Source: Haloterrigena gelatinilytica
GTDB taxonomy: Archaea; Halobacteriota; Halobacteria; Halobacteriales; Natrialbaceae
Assembly: GCF_013342145.1 (NCBI RefSeq)
Contig: NZ_JABUQZ010000001.1
Location: 3,224,001 to 3,288,000 of the forward strand
Reading direction: 5' to 3'
DNA length: 64,000 nt
A program made the position numbers and the translations under genes. This document shows, one piece after another, positions 52,755 through 60,825 of this stretch. The notes under the pieces are model-generated. The model made no database searches and was not told the DNA's origin. It was given only the letters and a program-made list of their open reading frames with translations. Within the stretch, counting starts at the first letter, position 1, and each line of letters opens with the position of its first letter.

Positions 52755-53786
52755 TTATTCCGGCTTCAGGCCTTCGTCCTGGACGCGCATGACGGCCTCG
52801 CCGTCGGCGAGGTTCGGCGCGTCGACCAGGCGGACGATCCGCTTGTCGCCCTTGGACTTGCGGAGGTAGATGCGGAACGTGGACTTGTGACCGAGGATGT
52901 TGCCACCGATCGGCTGGGTCGGGTCGCCGAAGAACGAGTCGGGGTTCGAGGCGACCTGGTTCGTGACGATGACGGCGGTGTTGTAGAGGTTGCCGACCTT
53001 GTCTAAGTCGTGGAGGTGCTTGTTGAGCTTCTGCTGTCGGTCCGCGAGTTCACCGCGGCCGACGTACTCGGCGCGGAAGTGGGCGGTCAGCGAGTCGACG
53101 CAGAGCAGGCGGACGGGGTACTCCGAGTCCTCGTGCTCGCCCGCGAGTTCCTTGGCCTTCTCGGCCAGCAGCATCTGGTGGTTGGAGTTGAACGCCTTCG
53201 CGACGTGGATCTTGTCGAGGACGTCCTCGACGAGTTCGTCGACGGCGGCCTCGTCGTCGGCCGAGCCCTCGATCTCGCGGTCCTCGAGCGTCGCGTTGAT
53301 GGCCTCGTCGGGCAGGCCGCGGACCATGTCGTCGATTCGCTCGGGGCGGAACGTGTCCTCGCTGTCCACGAAGATCGCACAGCCGTGGAGGCCGCCGACC
53401 TCCTTGGGTAGCTGGACGTTGACCGCCATCTGGTGGGTGACCTGGGACTTGCCGGCCCCGAACTCACCGTAGACTTCGGTGATCGACTGGGTCTCGATGC
53501 CGCCGCCGAGGAGGTCGTCGACCTCGTCGATGTGCCAGCTCAGTTTGCCGATCTCGTTTCGTCGCTCGAGGACGGTCGAGCCGGTCTCGAAGCCGCCGAT
53601 GTCGGCCGCGTCGCGGGCGGCGCGGACGATGTCGGACGCGGTGGACTCGCCGACGTCCGCCGTGTTCGACAGTTCCGAGGGCGAGGCGACGGCGAGACTC
53701 TGGAAGGAATCGAAGCCAGCGTCGTGGAGCTTGTCTGCGGTTGCCGGTCCGACGCCGGGGAGCGTCTCGAGGTCTGCTTCAGGCAT
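52755..53786 (-). CDS. radA: DNA repair and recombination protein RadA
   Basis: The archaeal RecA/Rad51 recombinase. The 343 residues have an N-terminal helix-hairpin-helix domain ([20 protein letters not shown]), Walker A GEFGAGKS at 107-114, Walker [14 protein letters not shown] and the L2-region [18 protein letters not shown]. The ATG at 53786 follows the family; nine codons upstream are also open. A GTTTATGAG box lies 25-30 nt before it. Confidence 0.97.
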   Translation of the reverse strand: MPEADLETLPGVGPATADKLHDAGFDSFQSLAVASPSELSNTADVGESTASDIVRAARDAADIGGFETGSTVLERRNEIGKLSWHIDEVDDLLGGGIETQSITEVYGEFGAGKSQVTHQMAVNVQLPKEVGGLHGCAIFVDSEDTFRPERIDDMVRGLPDEAINATLEDREIEGSADDEAAVDELVEDVLDKIHVAKAFNSNHQMLLAEKAKELAGEHEDSEYPVRLLCVDSLTAHFRAEYVGRGELADRQQKLNKHLHDLDKVGNLYNTAVIVTNQVASNPDSFFGDPTQPIGGNILGHKSTFRIYLRKSKGDKRIVRLVDAPNLADGEAVMRVQDEGLKPE

Positions 53787-53941
53787 ATCCACTCCTTGTG
53801 CCGGACCCCTCATAAACCCTCGTTAACAGGGAAGTGAAAGTGAAACTGTGGGCGGGCACGGGGGTCGCTCGCGGATCCATCAGCAGGTTTATCAGAAATA
53901 CCGAGACCGAACCGCGGACGAAACGAGCGGTTCTCGGCCGG

Positions 53942-55135
53942 TCACGGCGTCGACCGATCGGACTCCCACTCGAGGCGGTGGAGCCGACCGTCGTCGGTTC
54001 CGACGAACAGCGCGTCGGCGGCGAGCGCGGGCGTTCCCGCGACCCCGCGTTCGAGGTCGACGAACCAGTCCAGATCGCAGTCCTCGGCGTCGCCGGAGAC
54101 GTCGACGCCGTACAGCGAGCCGGTGGCGTCGCCGATACAGAGCACGTCGCCGGCGACGACGGGACTCGAGCGAACCGGGCCGTCGAGGGCGACGCCCTGC
54201 TTCGAGAACAGCCACCCCCGCAGTTTGCGCCGGCCGAAGGTGGTGTCGGTGACGTGGAGGTAGCCGTCGGCGGCGCCGGCGAACGTCGCGTCGGCCGCGG
54301 GGAGGACGGTCGGGGACGACGTGAACGCGTCCCGGATCTCGTAGGTGAACCACGACTGCCCGGTGTCGGCGTGGAACGCGACCAGCGTGCCGTCCTCGTC
54401 GGCGACGTACACCCGTCCGTCGGCGACCGTCGGCCCGTCGACGATCGCGCCGCTGGTCGGTGCGTTCCACAGTTTCTCGCCCGTGTCAGCCTCGAGCGCG
54501 ATCACCGTCCCGGCGTCGGTGCCGACGTAGACTCGATCCCGGTCGACCACCCCCTCGTCCATCTCGGCGTCGTCGAGCGACAGCAGGTCGATCTCCGTTT
54601 CGTCGGGGTCCGCTCCCCACTCCCGTCGCTCCCGGTCCGCGGCGCGGTCGACCGCCGGCGCGCCGGCGACCGCGGTCTCGGTCTCGTGGGTCCAGACGCG
54701 GGTGCCCGTCTCGGCCTCGAGCGCCGAGAGGCCGGCCGCGTGGCCGGCGTAGAGCAGGCCGTCGGACAGCGCGAGCGGCGACTCGAGCGCGCCCGCGAGT
54801 TCGGTTTCCCAGCGCTGCTCGCCTGTCCCGGGGTCGAGCGCGCGAACGATCCCGTCGCCGACGGCGAGGTAGAGGCCGTCGCGTCCGACGACCGGCGCCG
54901 TCTTCACTTCGCCTTCGGTCTCGACCGTCCAGCGACGGCGGCCGGTCTCGCGCTCGAAAGCGTAGCAGTCGCCCCGCCGCGTGCCGACGAAGACGGTGTC
55001 CCGGTCGAGAACCGGCGACTCCGGCGGGCCGGCGAGGTCGGCCGTCCAGGCTTTCGTGACGCGGTCCGGTCCCGCTGCGTCGCGACGGACGCCCGAACGG
55101 TGCGGGTCGCCCTTGAACTGGTTCCAGTCGCTCAC
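53942..55135 (-). CDS. PQQ-like beta-propeller protein
   Basis: A 397-residue protein of repeated PQQ-type blades, e.g. VYVGTDAGTVIALEADTGEK, VYVADEDGTLVAFHADTGQS, and LCIGDATGSLYGVDVSGDAE. No signal peptide is visible (MSDWNQFKGDPHRSGVRRDA), so it is likely cytoplasmic or loosely exported. The propeller may be a scaffold rather than an enzyme, since PQQ-binding catalytic residues are not evident. Confidence 0.82.
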   Translation of the reverse strand: MSDWNQFKGDPHRSGVRRDAAGPDRVTKAWTADLAGPPESPVLDRDTVFVGTRRGDCYAFERETGRRRWTVETEGEVKTAPVVGRDGLYLAVGDGIVRALDPGTGEQRWETELAGALESPLALSDGLLYAGHAAGLSALEAETGTRVWTHETETAVAGAPAVDRAADRERREWGADPDETEIDLLSLDDAEMDEGVVDRDRVYVGTDAGTVIALEADTGEKLWNAPTSGAIVDGPTVADGRVYVADEDGTLVAFHADTGQSWFTYEIRDAFTSSPTVLPAADATFAGAADGYLHVTDTTFGRRKLRGWLFSKQGVALDGPVRSSPVVAGDVLCIGDATGSLYGVDVSGDAEDCDLDWFVDLERGVAGTPALAADALFVGTDDGRLHRLEWESDRSTP

Positions 55136-55225
55136 TGGATGGTGCTACCGAACGGACGGGTATTAATCGATGCGACCGCGGCGAATCGATGCCGCCGCTC
55201 GAACTCGCCGGATCGAACCCGCTCG

Positions 55226-56875
55226 TCAGGAGGAGGCGGACTCCAACTCGGTCGACTCGAGACCGGTGAACTCGAAGCGGACGCCCCCCGAAGGGCTCTC
55301 GCCGACCGAGACGTTCCAGCCGTGGGCCTCGGCGATGCTTCGGACGATGTTGAGTCCGAACCCGGTACCCGAATCGCTCGTCGTGTACCCCATTTCGAAC
55401 ACCGACTGGCGACTCGCGGCCGGGATTCCGGGGCCGTCGTCTTCGACGACGAACCCCTCGTCCGTCCGGCGGACGGTCACGGTCACCGCCGGGTCGGCGC
55501 TCGCCGTGCGTTCCGCGCCCTCGTCGGCCGCGGGCCGGCCGTTCGTCGTGCCGTGCTCCAGGGAGTTTCGAAACAGGTTCTCGAGGAGCTGCTGCAGTCG
55601 GTCTCGGTCGCAGGAGATGACGCCGAGGTCGCCGTCGATCCGGAGCGCCGCCGCGGACGTCCCGACCGTCGACCACGCCGCCTCGACGACGGGACGAAAC
55701 GGGACGCGCGTGCAGTCGTCGACCAGCTTGCCCTGTCGCGCGAGCGTCAACAGATCGCCGATGAGGGCGTCCATCCGGGTTAGCGCATCCGCGGCCTGAT
55801 GGAGGGAGTCGTCGTCGTGCTCCTCGAGCGCGAGCTCGAGGTTGCCCGCCACGACGTTCAGCGGGTTTCGGAGGTCGTGGGAGACGACGCCGGCGAACGC
55901 GTCCAGCCGCTCGTTCTGCCGGGCCAGTTCGCGCTCGCGTTCCGCGAGGCGCTCGCGCGTGTCGATCGAGGCGATGGCGTGACCGATCGTCTCCCCGAGT
56001 TCCGCGAGCACCTCCCGCTCGTGGTCGCCGAACACGTTCCGGCGGTCCGCGTAGATGCTGAAGAACCCGTAGACGGTGTCGCCGTGATCGATCGGGACGA
56101 CCGCGAGCGACTCGACGCCGTGGCTCTCCATCTGGTCCCACCACGGCTCCATCGTCGGATCCTCGAACACGTTCGGCACGGACTGAAGTTCGCGAGTCTT
56201 GATCGCGCGCCCGCCGGCGCCGGTTCCGGTCGGGCTGTCGTCGACCGAAACCTCGAGCGACTCGAAGTACTCGTCGTCGAACCCGGACCACGCCGCGGGG
56301 CGAACGTGGGCGTCGCCCTCGTCGTACCGGCCGATCCAGACGGCCTCGTAGGGATCGGATTCGCTCAGTTGGTCACAAACCGCCTGCTCGAGTTCCGCCC
56401 GCTCCGTCTTGTCCACCAGCTCCCGCGTCGCGATCCGAAGCGTGTCGTTGATCCGATTTAACTGTTCGATCGACTGCTGGCGCTCCAGCCCCCGGACGTC
56501 GTAGATACCGACCAGCAGGCCGACGAGCGCGCCGACGGTCGCGACGTTGACCATCGCCGCGAGCGGGTTCAAAAGCGAGACCCTGCCGGCGACGGTCGCG
56601 GCGAACAGCCACGCGCCAAGCGCCGAGAGCGCCAGCACGCCCGCGCAGGTCCACGCCAGTATCCGCCCGGCGAACCGCGCGGAGAACAGCCGGCCTCGAG
56701 CGAGCGGGACGCCGACGGCGACCAGTCCGAGAGACAGCAGGAAGGGGGTCACCGCGACGAGCGCCCGCGCCGACGCCCCCCGCAGGTCGACGAGGGTGGT
56801 CAGGTGGAACACCGAGAGAACGAACCCTGCAGCGACGAGGAGCCGGCCCGCGAGCGGGTTGGAAACACCTCTCAT
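55226..56875 (-). CDS. Membrane sensor histidine kinase with GAF domain
   Basis: A 549-residue kinase. About four membrane segments fill residues 8-125, a coiled-coil follows, then a GAF domain (about 150-305), HisKA with His333 in VVSHDLRNPLNVV, and HATPase_c with N box LENLFRNSLEHG and G boxes DDGPGIPAAS and GTGFGLNIVR. It probably senses a membrane or cytoplasmic signal. No response regulator is close. Confidence 0.9.
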   Translation of the reverse strand: MRGVSNPLAGRLLVAAGFVLSVFHLTTLVDLRGASARALVAVTPFLLSLGLVAVGVPLARGRLFSARFAGRILAWTCAGVLALSALGAWLFAATVAGRVSLLNPLAAMVNVATVGALVGLLVGIYDVRGLERQQSIEQLNRINDTLRIATRELVDKTERAELEQAVCDQLSESDPYEAVWIGRYDEGDAHVRPAAWSGFDDEYFESLEVSVDDSPTGTGAGGRAIKTRELQSVPNVFEDPTMEPWWDQMESHGVESLAVVPIDHGDTVYGFFSIYADRRNVFGDHEREVLAELGETIGHAIASIDTRERLAERERELARQNERLDAFAGVVSHDLRNPLNVVAGNLELALEEHDDDSLHQAADALTRMDALIGDLLTLARQGKLVDDCTRVPFRPVVEAAWSTVGTSAAALRIDGDLGVISCDRDRLQQLLENLFRNSLEHGTTNGRPAADEGAERTASADPAVTVTVRRTDEGFVVEDDGPGIPAASRQSVFEMGYTTSDSGTGFGLNIVRSIAEAHGWNVSVGESPSGGVRFEFTGLESTELESASS

Positions 56876-57257
56876 TACACCGGTCGTTCGGTAATACGGA
56901 GCCGCGACTATAGGTACTCCGGCCGAGCGGGTCAGCCGTCTACCCGTGGTTCCGAACGGACGACTGACCGGTGATCGGACGCCGAGAAACGGACGCGAGC
57001 GGTCGGACAGACGCGACGCTGTTCGAGGCCGTGACTACCGGAAACGGGTGGGAAGCGGCAGGAAAAGGGGGGGCAACTGGTGTATGGCGCAGTTGGTGAT
57101 GATGTGGCTTGGAGTGATTCCTGCCGTGTCTCCGAGTATGGCGTGGTCGGGCATAGCGGTGATGCCAACACGATTTGGTATCGGCCCGAACGGCGGTTCG
57201 GCAGGGACAGCGCGCTCGAGTCGAAAGCGCGAGAACGACGACCGACGCTCGGCCGGC
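56876..57257. other. Gene-free stretch before pspAB
   Basis: About 380 bases between the kinase start and the end of pspAB. I found no gene, hairpin array or repeat. A G-rich run GGGGGGG near 57068-57074 and AT-richer sequence about 57100-57180 are the only irregularities. It is the downstream region of pspAB and the promoter region of the kinase. Confidence 0.5.
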
Positions 57258-57911
57258 TCACTCCCAAGGGTGGGTCCCGCCCTCGCTGGGCCAGAGCGGA
57301 TACCAGTACTCCTTGTCGCGTTCGATCTCGAGTTCGCCGTCCAGTGTCGACTCGAGTTTGAACTCCGCGCTCGAGTCGCGCTCCCGGCCCGAGCGGGGGG
57401 CGAACGGATAGAATCGGCCGCGGCGGAACGAGTAGATCCAGTAGGCGGGCTCCGTCACTTCGGCGGCTTCGCCGCCTCCGTCTCGATGCCGCAAAGCGGC
57501 ATCGCCCTTCTCGTAGGCGAACACCGCCGCGAGCAGCCGCGAGCCGTAGCCGCGTTCGATGAACGTGTCCGCGGCGAAGTGCATGCTCGTGATGAGGTCC
57601 TCCGGGTCGTCGTCTCGGAGGACGACCCAGTGGTAGCCGTGGTCGTCGCTGGTGACCGAGAACTCGGTGCCGGTCTCCTCGCGGCCGGCCTCGAGGATGG
57701 CCTCGACCTCGTCGACGGCGTCGCGAAAGCTCGCCGAGTCGACGCCGGAGAAACAGAGTGCGCCGACGTCGGCCGACTCGTAGCCCAGATCGGCCTCCAT
57801 CGTCATGTAGGCGGTGCTCATCCCGAACAGGTCCTCGGGGTCGGCGTCGCGTCTGGCGTCGGTCTCGGCGCGCAAGCCGAGCACGGAGCGGAGTCCGTCG
57901 AGTAGTCCCAT
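57258..57911 (-). CDS. pspAB: PspA-associated protein PspAB
   Basis: A 217-residue protein starting MGLLDGLRSVLGLRAETDAR and having EDLFGMSTAYMTMEADLGYE, DDHGYHWVVLRDDDPEDLIT, and MHFAADTFIERGYGSRLLAA, which match haloarchaeal PspAB proteins, thought to work with the PspA/Vipp-like membrane stress protein. No pspA lies adjacent. Residues near 138-152 (KGDAALRHRDGGGEAAE) are encoded by two hairpins inserted in frame. Confidence 0.78.
   Translation of the reverse strand: MGLLDGLRSVLGLRAETDARRDADPEDLFGMSTAYMTMEADLGYESADVGALCFSGVDSASFRDAVDEVEAILEAGREETGTEFSVTSDDHGYHWVVLRDDDPEDLITSMHFAADTFIERGYGSRLLAAVFAYEKGDAALRHRDGGGEAAEVTEPAYWIYSFRRGRFYPFAPRSGRERDSSAEFKLESTLDGELEIERDKEYWYPLWPSEGGTHPWE
57462..57504. 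repeat. Two-hairpin element in frame in pspAB
   Basis: GGCGGC-TTC-GCCGCC at 57462-57476 and CGATGCCGC-AAA-GCGGCATCG at 57484-57504. The arms and the AAA and TTC loops resemble the hairpin elements in HalOD1 and at 34.6 kb, though the TGATGACGA/GAACCAC flanks are not conserved here. The encoded residues form a charged, Gly-rich loop. Confidence 0.7.
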
Positions 57912-57955
57912 ACGTTACCGTTCGAAGGCGACCGGATAGAAAGCATCGTTCGCGA

Positions 57956-58513
57956 TCAGCCGACGCGCCACCGCGTCTCGTAGGGATACCGCTCGGCGCG
58001 GTAGAGGGCGACGTGAACGACGAGCGCGATGACGATCAATCCGAGGTTCACCGGCGTCGAGTCGTAGGCGACGATATTGAGGACGACCTCGTCGCGGTAC
58101 AGCGGCCAGAGGGGTGCGATCCCCGCGTCCGGTTCGGCCGAGAGCAGATCAACCCCGATGTGGCTGAGCCCGCCGGCCCAGAACGCCGCCGTCGTGAACA
58201 CGAACGTCGTCCCCGGGGTGATCGAGTCGCTGTGGATCAGCCGATTGGCGTTCAGGACGGGCGTCAACGCGTACGCGGCGCCGACGCCGAAGACGACGCC
58301 CACGGCCAGCATGAACGGCACCGTGTGGGTGATCCCGTGGTGCTGGAGCAACGGGTGCACGAAGTGCTCTCGGAGGAAGAGATCGACGTCGGGGAGCAGC
58401 GCCGTCGCCTGCGTCAGGACGGCGAAGGTGACCGCGGGACGGCGCCCCCACAGGAGCCACGCTGGGACCGCGAAGAGGAGGGCCATCGCGACGTGACCGA
58501 TCGGTTCGACCAT
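57956..58513 (-). CDS. YdjM/DUF457-type membrane metal-dependent hydrolase
   Basis: A 185-residue protein with about four membrane segments. The His/Asp motifs GHVAMALLF, LPDVDLFLREHFVHPLLQHH and HGITHTVPFM, plus GGLSHIGVDLL, match the membrane-bound metal-dependent hydrolase (DUF457/YdjM) family. Substrate unknown. Confidence 0.87.
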   Translation of the reverse strand: MVEPIGHVAMALLFAVPAWLLWGRRPAVTFAVLTQATALLPDVDLFLREHFVHPLLQHHGITHTVPFMLAVGVVFGVGAAYALTPVLNANRLIHSDSITPGTTFVFTTAAFWAGGLSHIGVDLLSAEPDAGIAPLWPLYRDEVVLNIVAYDSTPVNLGLIVIALVVHVALYRAERYPYETRWRVG

Positions 58514-58650
58514 GCCGGTACGGTCCGTCGATTCACGCTTACGTAATCGCCGCCATGCGAATACCCGGGAGGGATGAGTCCAACTCGAACGGAACGTGTT
58601 CGGGAGAAGCGGTCGGCGCGTCGATCAGAGTGAACGTCCGGGGCTCTCGA

Positions 58651-59532
58651 TTACGCGGCGAGTTCGCGCTCGAGCGAGCGGAGCTGTTCGACGCGCTTCT
58701 CGGTCGGCGGGTGGGTGCTGAAGAGGCGGCCGACGACGCCGGACTTGATCGGGATGATGAAGAAGGCGTTCATCTCGGCCTCCTCGCGCATGTCCTCCTT
58801 CGGCACCTTGTCCATCTCGCCGGAGATCTTCAGCAGCGCCGAGGCGAGCGCGGAGGGGTTGCCGGTGATGGCGGCCGCGCCGCGGTCGGCGGCGTACTCG
58901 CGGTACCGCGAGAGCGCCCGGATGAGCAGGTAGCTGATGATCCAGACGACCAGCGAGACGAGGATAGCGACGACGATGCCGCCGCCCCCGCCCTGCCGGC
59001 CGCGGCCGTGACCGCCGCCGAAGAACGCGCCCCAGCGGACGATCATGAACGCGATGGTCGAGAGGAACGAGGCGATGGTCATCACCATCATGTCCCGGTT
59101 CTTGACGTGGGCGAGTTCGTGGGCGAGCACGCCGTCGAGTTCGTCCCGATCGAGCGTGCGCATGATCCCCGTCGTCACGCAGACGGCCGCGTTCTTCTGG
59201 TTGCGGCCGGTCGCGAAGGCGTTCGGCACCTCGGAGTCGACGACCGCGACCTTCGGTTTCGGGAGGTCGGCCTGCTGCGAGAGCCGCTCGATCGACGCGT
59301 GCAGTTCGGGATACTCGTCGGCCGAGACCGTCTTCGCACCCATGCTCCGCAACGTGAGCGTGTCGCTGAAGTAGTACTGGACCAGCGACATCCCGCCGAA
59401 CAGGACGACGAAGACGACGAAACTACCCATGTACGCGGCGATTACGCCCGCGAAGACGATGTACAGCGCGAACAGCAGAAACATCGTCAGGAACATCCGG
59501 AAGCGTAATCCCCAGTCCGCCTGCCAGTTCAT
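58651..59532 (-). CDS. htpX: HtpX-family zinc metalloprotease
   Basis: A 293-residue membrane protease for protein quality control. Two membrane segments lie in residues 12-55, the zinc motif AHELAHVKNRD has HELAH at 138-142, then two more membrane segments, and the third zinc ligand region with YREYAADRGAA. The ATG at 59532 gives the standard MNWQADWGLRFRMFLT start. The last residues contain STHPPTEKRVEQL, typical of the family. Confidence 0.95.
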   Translation of the reverse strand: MNWQADWGLRFRMFLTMFLLFALYIVFAGVIAAYMGSFVVFVVLFGGMSLVQYYFSDTLTLRSMGAKTVSADEYPELHASIERLSQQADLPKPKVAVVDSEVPNAFATGRNQKNAAVCVTTGIMRTLDRDELDGVLAHELAHVKNRDMMVMTIASFLSTIAFMIVRWGAFFGGGHGRGRQGGGGGIVVAILVSLVVWIISYLLIRALSRYREYAADRGAAAITGNPSALASALLKISGEMDKVPKEDMREEAEMNAFFIIPIKSGVVGRLFSTHPPTEKRVEQLRSLERELAA

Positions 59533-59659
59533 AGCTGGACGAAGGGGCTCCGGAGAAATAAGTGCCCTGACGAGACGCGCGACGGGACACCGTCCGGGTC
59601 GACGGCGACGGCGCGCACGAAAGACGTATTTTCGTTGACCAATTCTGCCGAACCAGGAA

Positions 59660-60421
59660 ATGTCTGCCCCCAGTTCGGTTCGCCTCGAGGAGCGTACCTG
59701 GCCGGAAGTCGAAACGGCGCTCGAGAACGGACGACGAACGGCGATCGTGGCGGTCGGTTCGATCGAGCAGCACGGACCCCACCTGCCGCTGAACATGGAC
59801 GCGTTGGACGGCGACGAGCTCTCGCGGCGCATCGCCGAAGAACTCGGTGACGCGCTGGCCGCGCCGACGATTCGTCCCGGGTGCTCCGGCCACCACATGG
59901 AGTTTCCGGGCACGATCACGGTCCCGCCGGAGACGCTGATGGATCTGATCCGCGCCTACTGCCGCTCCCTGGACGACCACGGGTTCGAGCACGTCGTCCT
60001 CGTGCCGACCCACGGCGGGAACTTCGCGCCGGTCTCGACCGTCGCGCCCGACATCGCCCGCGAGATCGACGCGAACGTGATCGCGCTCGCGGACCTCGAC
60101 GACCACATGGCCCTGTTGAACGAGGGGCTCCGCGACGCCGGGATCGACTACCAGGAGGACGTCATCCACGCCGGGGCCGCCGAAACAGCCATGATCCTCG
60201 CGATCGACGAGGGATCGGTCCGGACGGATCGGCTCGAGGCGGGGCCGGAGGGATCGATCTCCACCGCGCGCTTGCTCAGCGAGGGGTTCGAATCGATCAC
60301 CGAAAACGGCGTGTTGGGCGATCCCGACGAAGCGACCGCCGAGGCCGGCGAGGCGATTTTCGACGCCGTCACCGACGCCTACGTCGAGCGGATCGAGGCC
60401 GAACGCGACGCGGTTCGATGA
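59660..60421 (+). CDS. Creatininase-family amidohydrolase
   Basis: A 253-residue creatininase-fold protein. The metal-binding motifs are VAVGSIEQHGPHLPLNMDAL and LVPTHGGNF, with GCSGHHMEFPGTITVPPETL between. Haloarchaeal relatives of this family include the F420-synthesis-linked MfnC-like proteins and riboflavin-degradation amidohydrolases, but the substrate here is not evident. A GTATTTTCG box about 30-35 nt upstream supports the start. Confidence 0.88.
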   Translation: MSAPSSVRLEERTWPEVETALENGRRTAIVAVGSIEQHGPHLPLNMDALDGDELSRRIAEELGDALAAPTIRPGCSGHHMEFPGTITVPPETLMDLIRAYCRSLDDHGFEHVVLVPTHGGNFAPVSTVAPDIAREIDANVIALADLDDHMALLNEGLRDAGIDYQEDVIHAGAAETAMILAIDEGSVRTDRLEAGPEGSISTARLLSEGFESITENGVLGDPDEATAEAGEAIFDAVTDAYVERIEAERDAVR

Positions 60422-60511
60422 CGGTTTCGTCGGTCCGACCCGGGTCCGAAATCCGCGTCGGGAGATCGGAACGTAACTGGGTTCTGAGATACAGGGTCAG
60501 CGATCGGTCGG

Positions 60512-60533
60512 ACCCCTTCATTTCGCATGGAGA
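60512..60533 (-). other. ORB-like origin-recognition box 1
   Basis: Minus-strand CTCCATGCGAAATGAAGGGGT. It matches the archaeal Orc1/Cdc6 box pattern CTCCA-nnn-GAAA-nn-AGGGGT at most positions. Confidence 0.45.
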
Positions 60534-60630
60534 CACCGGTACGGGAGGACGTCCGACGGATCGAGACCCACCGCCGCCTGACGCTCGTCCGACTGATTCG
60601 AGGGATGTCGATCGACGCCGGCTGTCGCCG

Positions 60631-60652
60631 ACCTCCTTCGTTTCGTGTGGAG
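60631..60652 (-). other. ORB-like origin-recognition box 2
   Basis: Minus-strand CTCCACACGAAACGAAGGAGGT. It matches the pattern better in the CTCCACA-GAAAC part, less well in the G-rich tail. Same orientation as box 1. No orc1/cdc6 gene is in this window. Confidence 0.45.
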
Positions 60653-60825
60653 TAGCCAACTGGTCGGGTGCGGTCACCGTTCGAGGAGAAGCGCCGATAT
60701 CGGCGCCTGTTTCGGCCGGACGCGCCGACAGTTGTCACTGTGAGAACTGTTACAGTCACTGATTCGGAGGTGACAACGATTCTACCAAGTCGATAGCTAT
60801 TGACTCGAGTGCCCGACGGCTGGCC

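Larger units (their letters stand above)
60422..60825. other. Gene-free stretch with two ORB-like boxes
   Basis: About 400 bases. It carries two origin-recognition-box-like sequences in the same orientation (minus strand): CTCCATGCGAAATGAAGGGG (60514-60533 region) and CTCCACACGAAACGAAGGAG (60633-60652 region), 119 bp apart. Between them is a 42-codon frame from an ATG at 60528 to a TAG at 60653 that reads METPVREDVRRIETHRRLTL and on; its reality is uncertain. Further right, GTTGTCAC and GTGACAAC arms near 60731-60775 form a long dyad. Confidence 0.55.

Noticed and set aside
60422-60825. Firm replication origin
   Set aside because: Only two imperfect boxes and no orc1/cdc6 gene in the window; kept as a finding, not as an origin feature.
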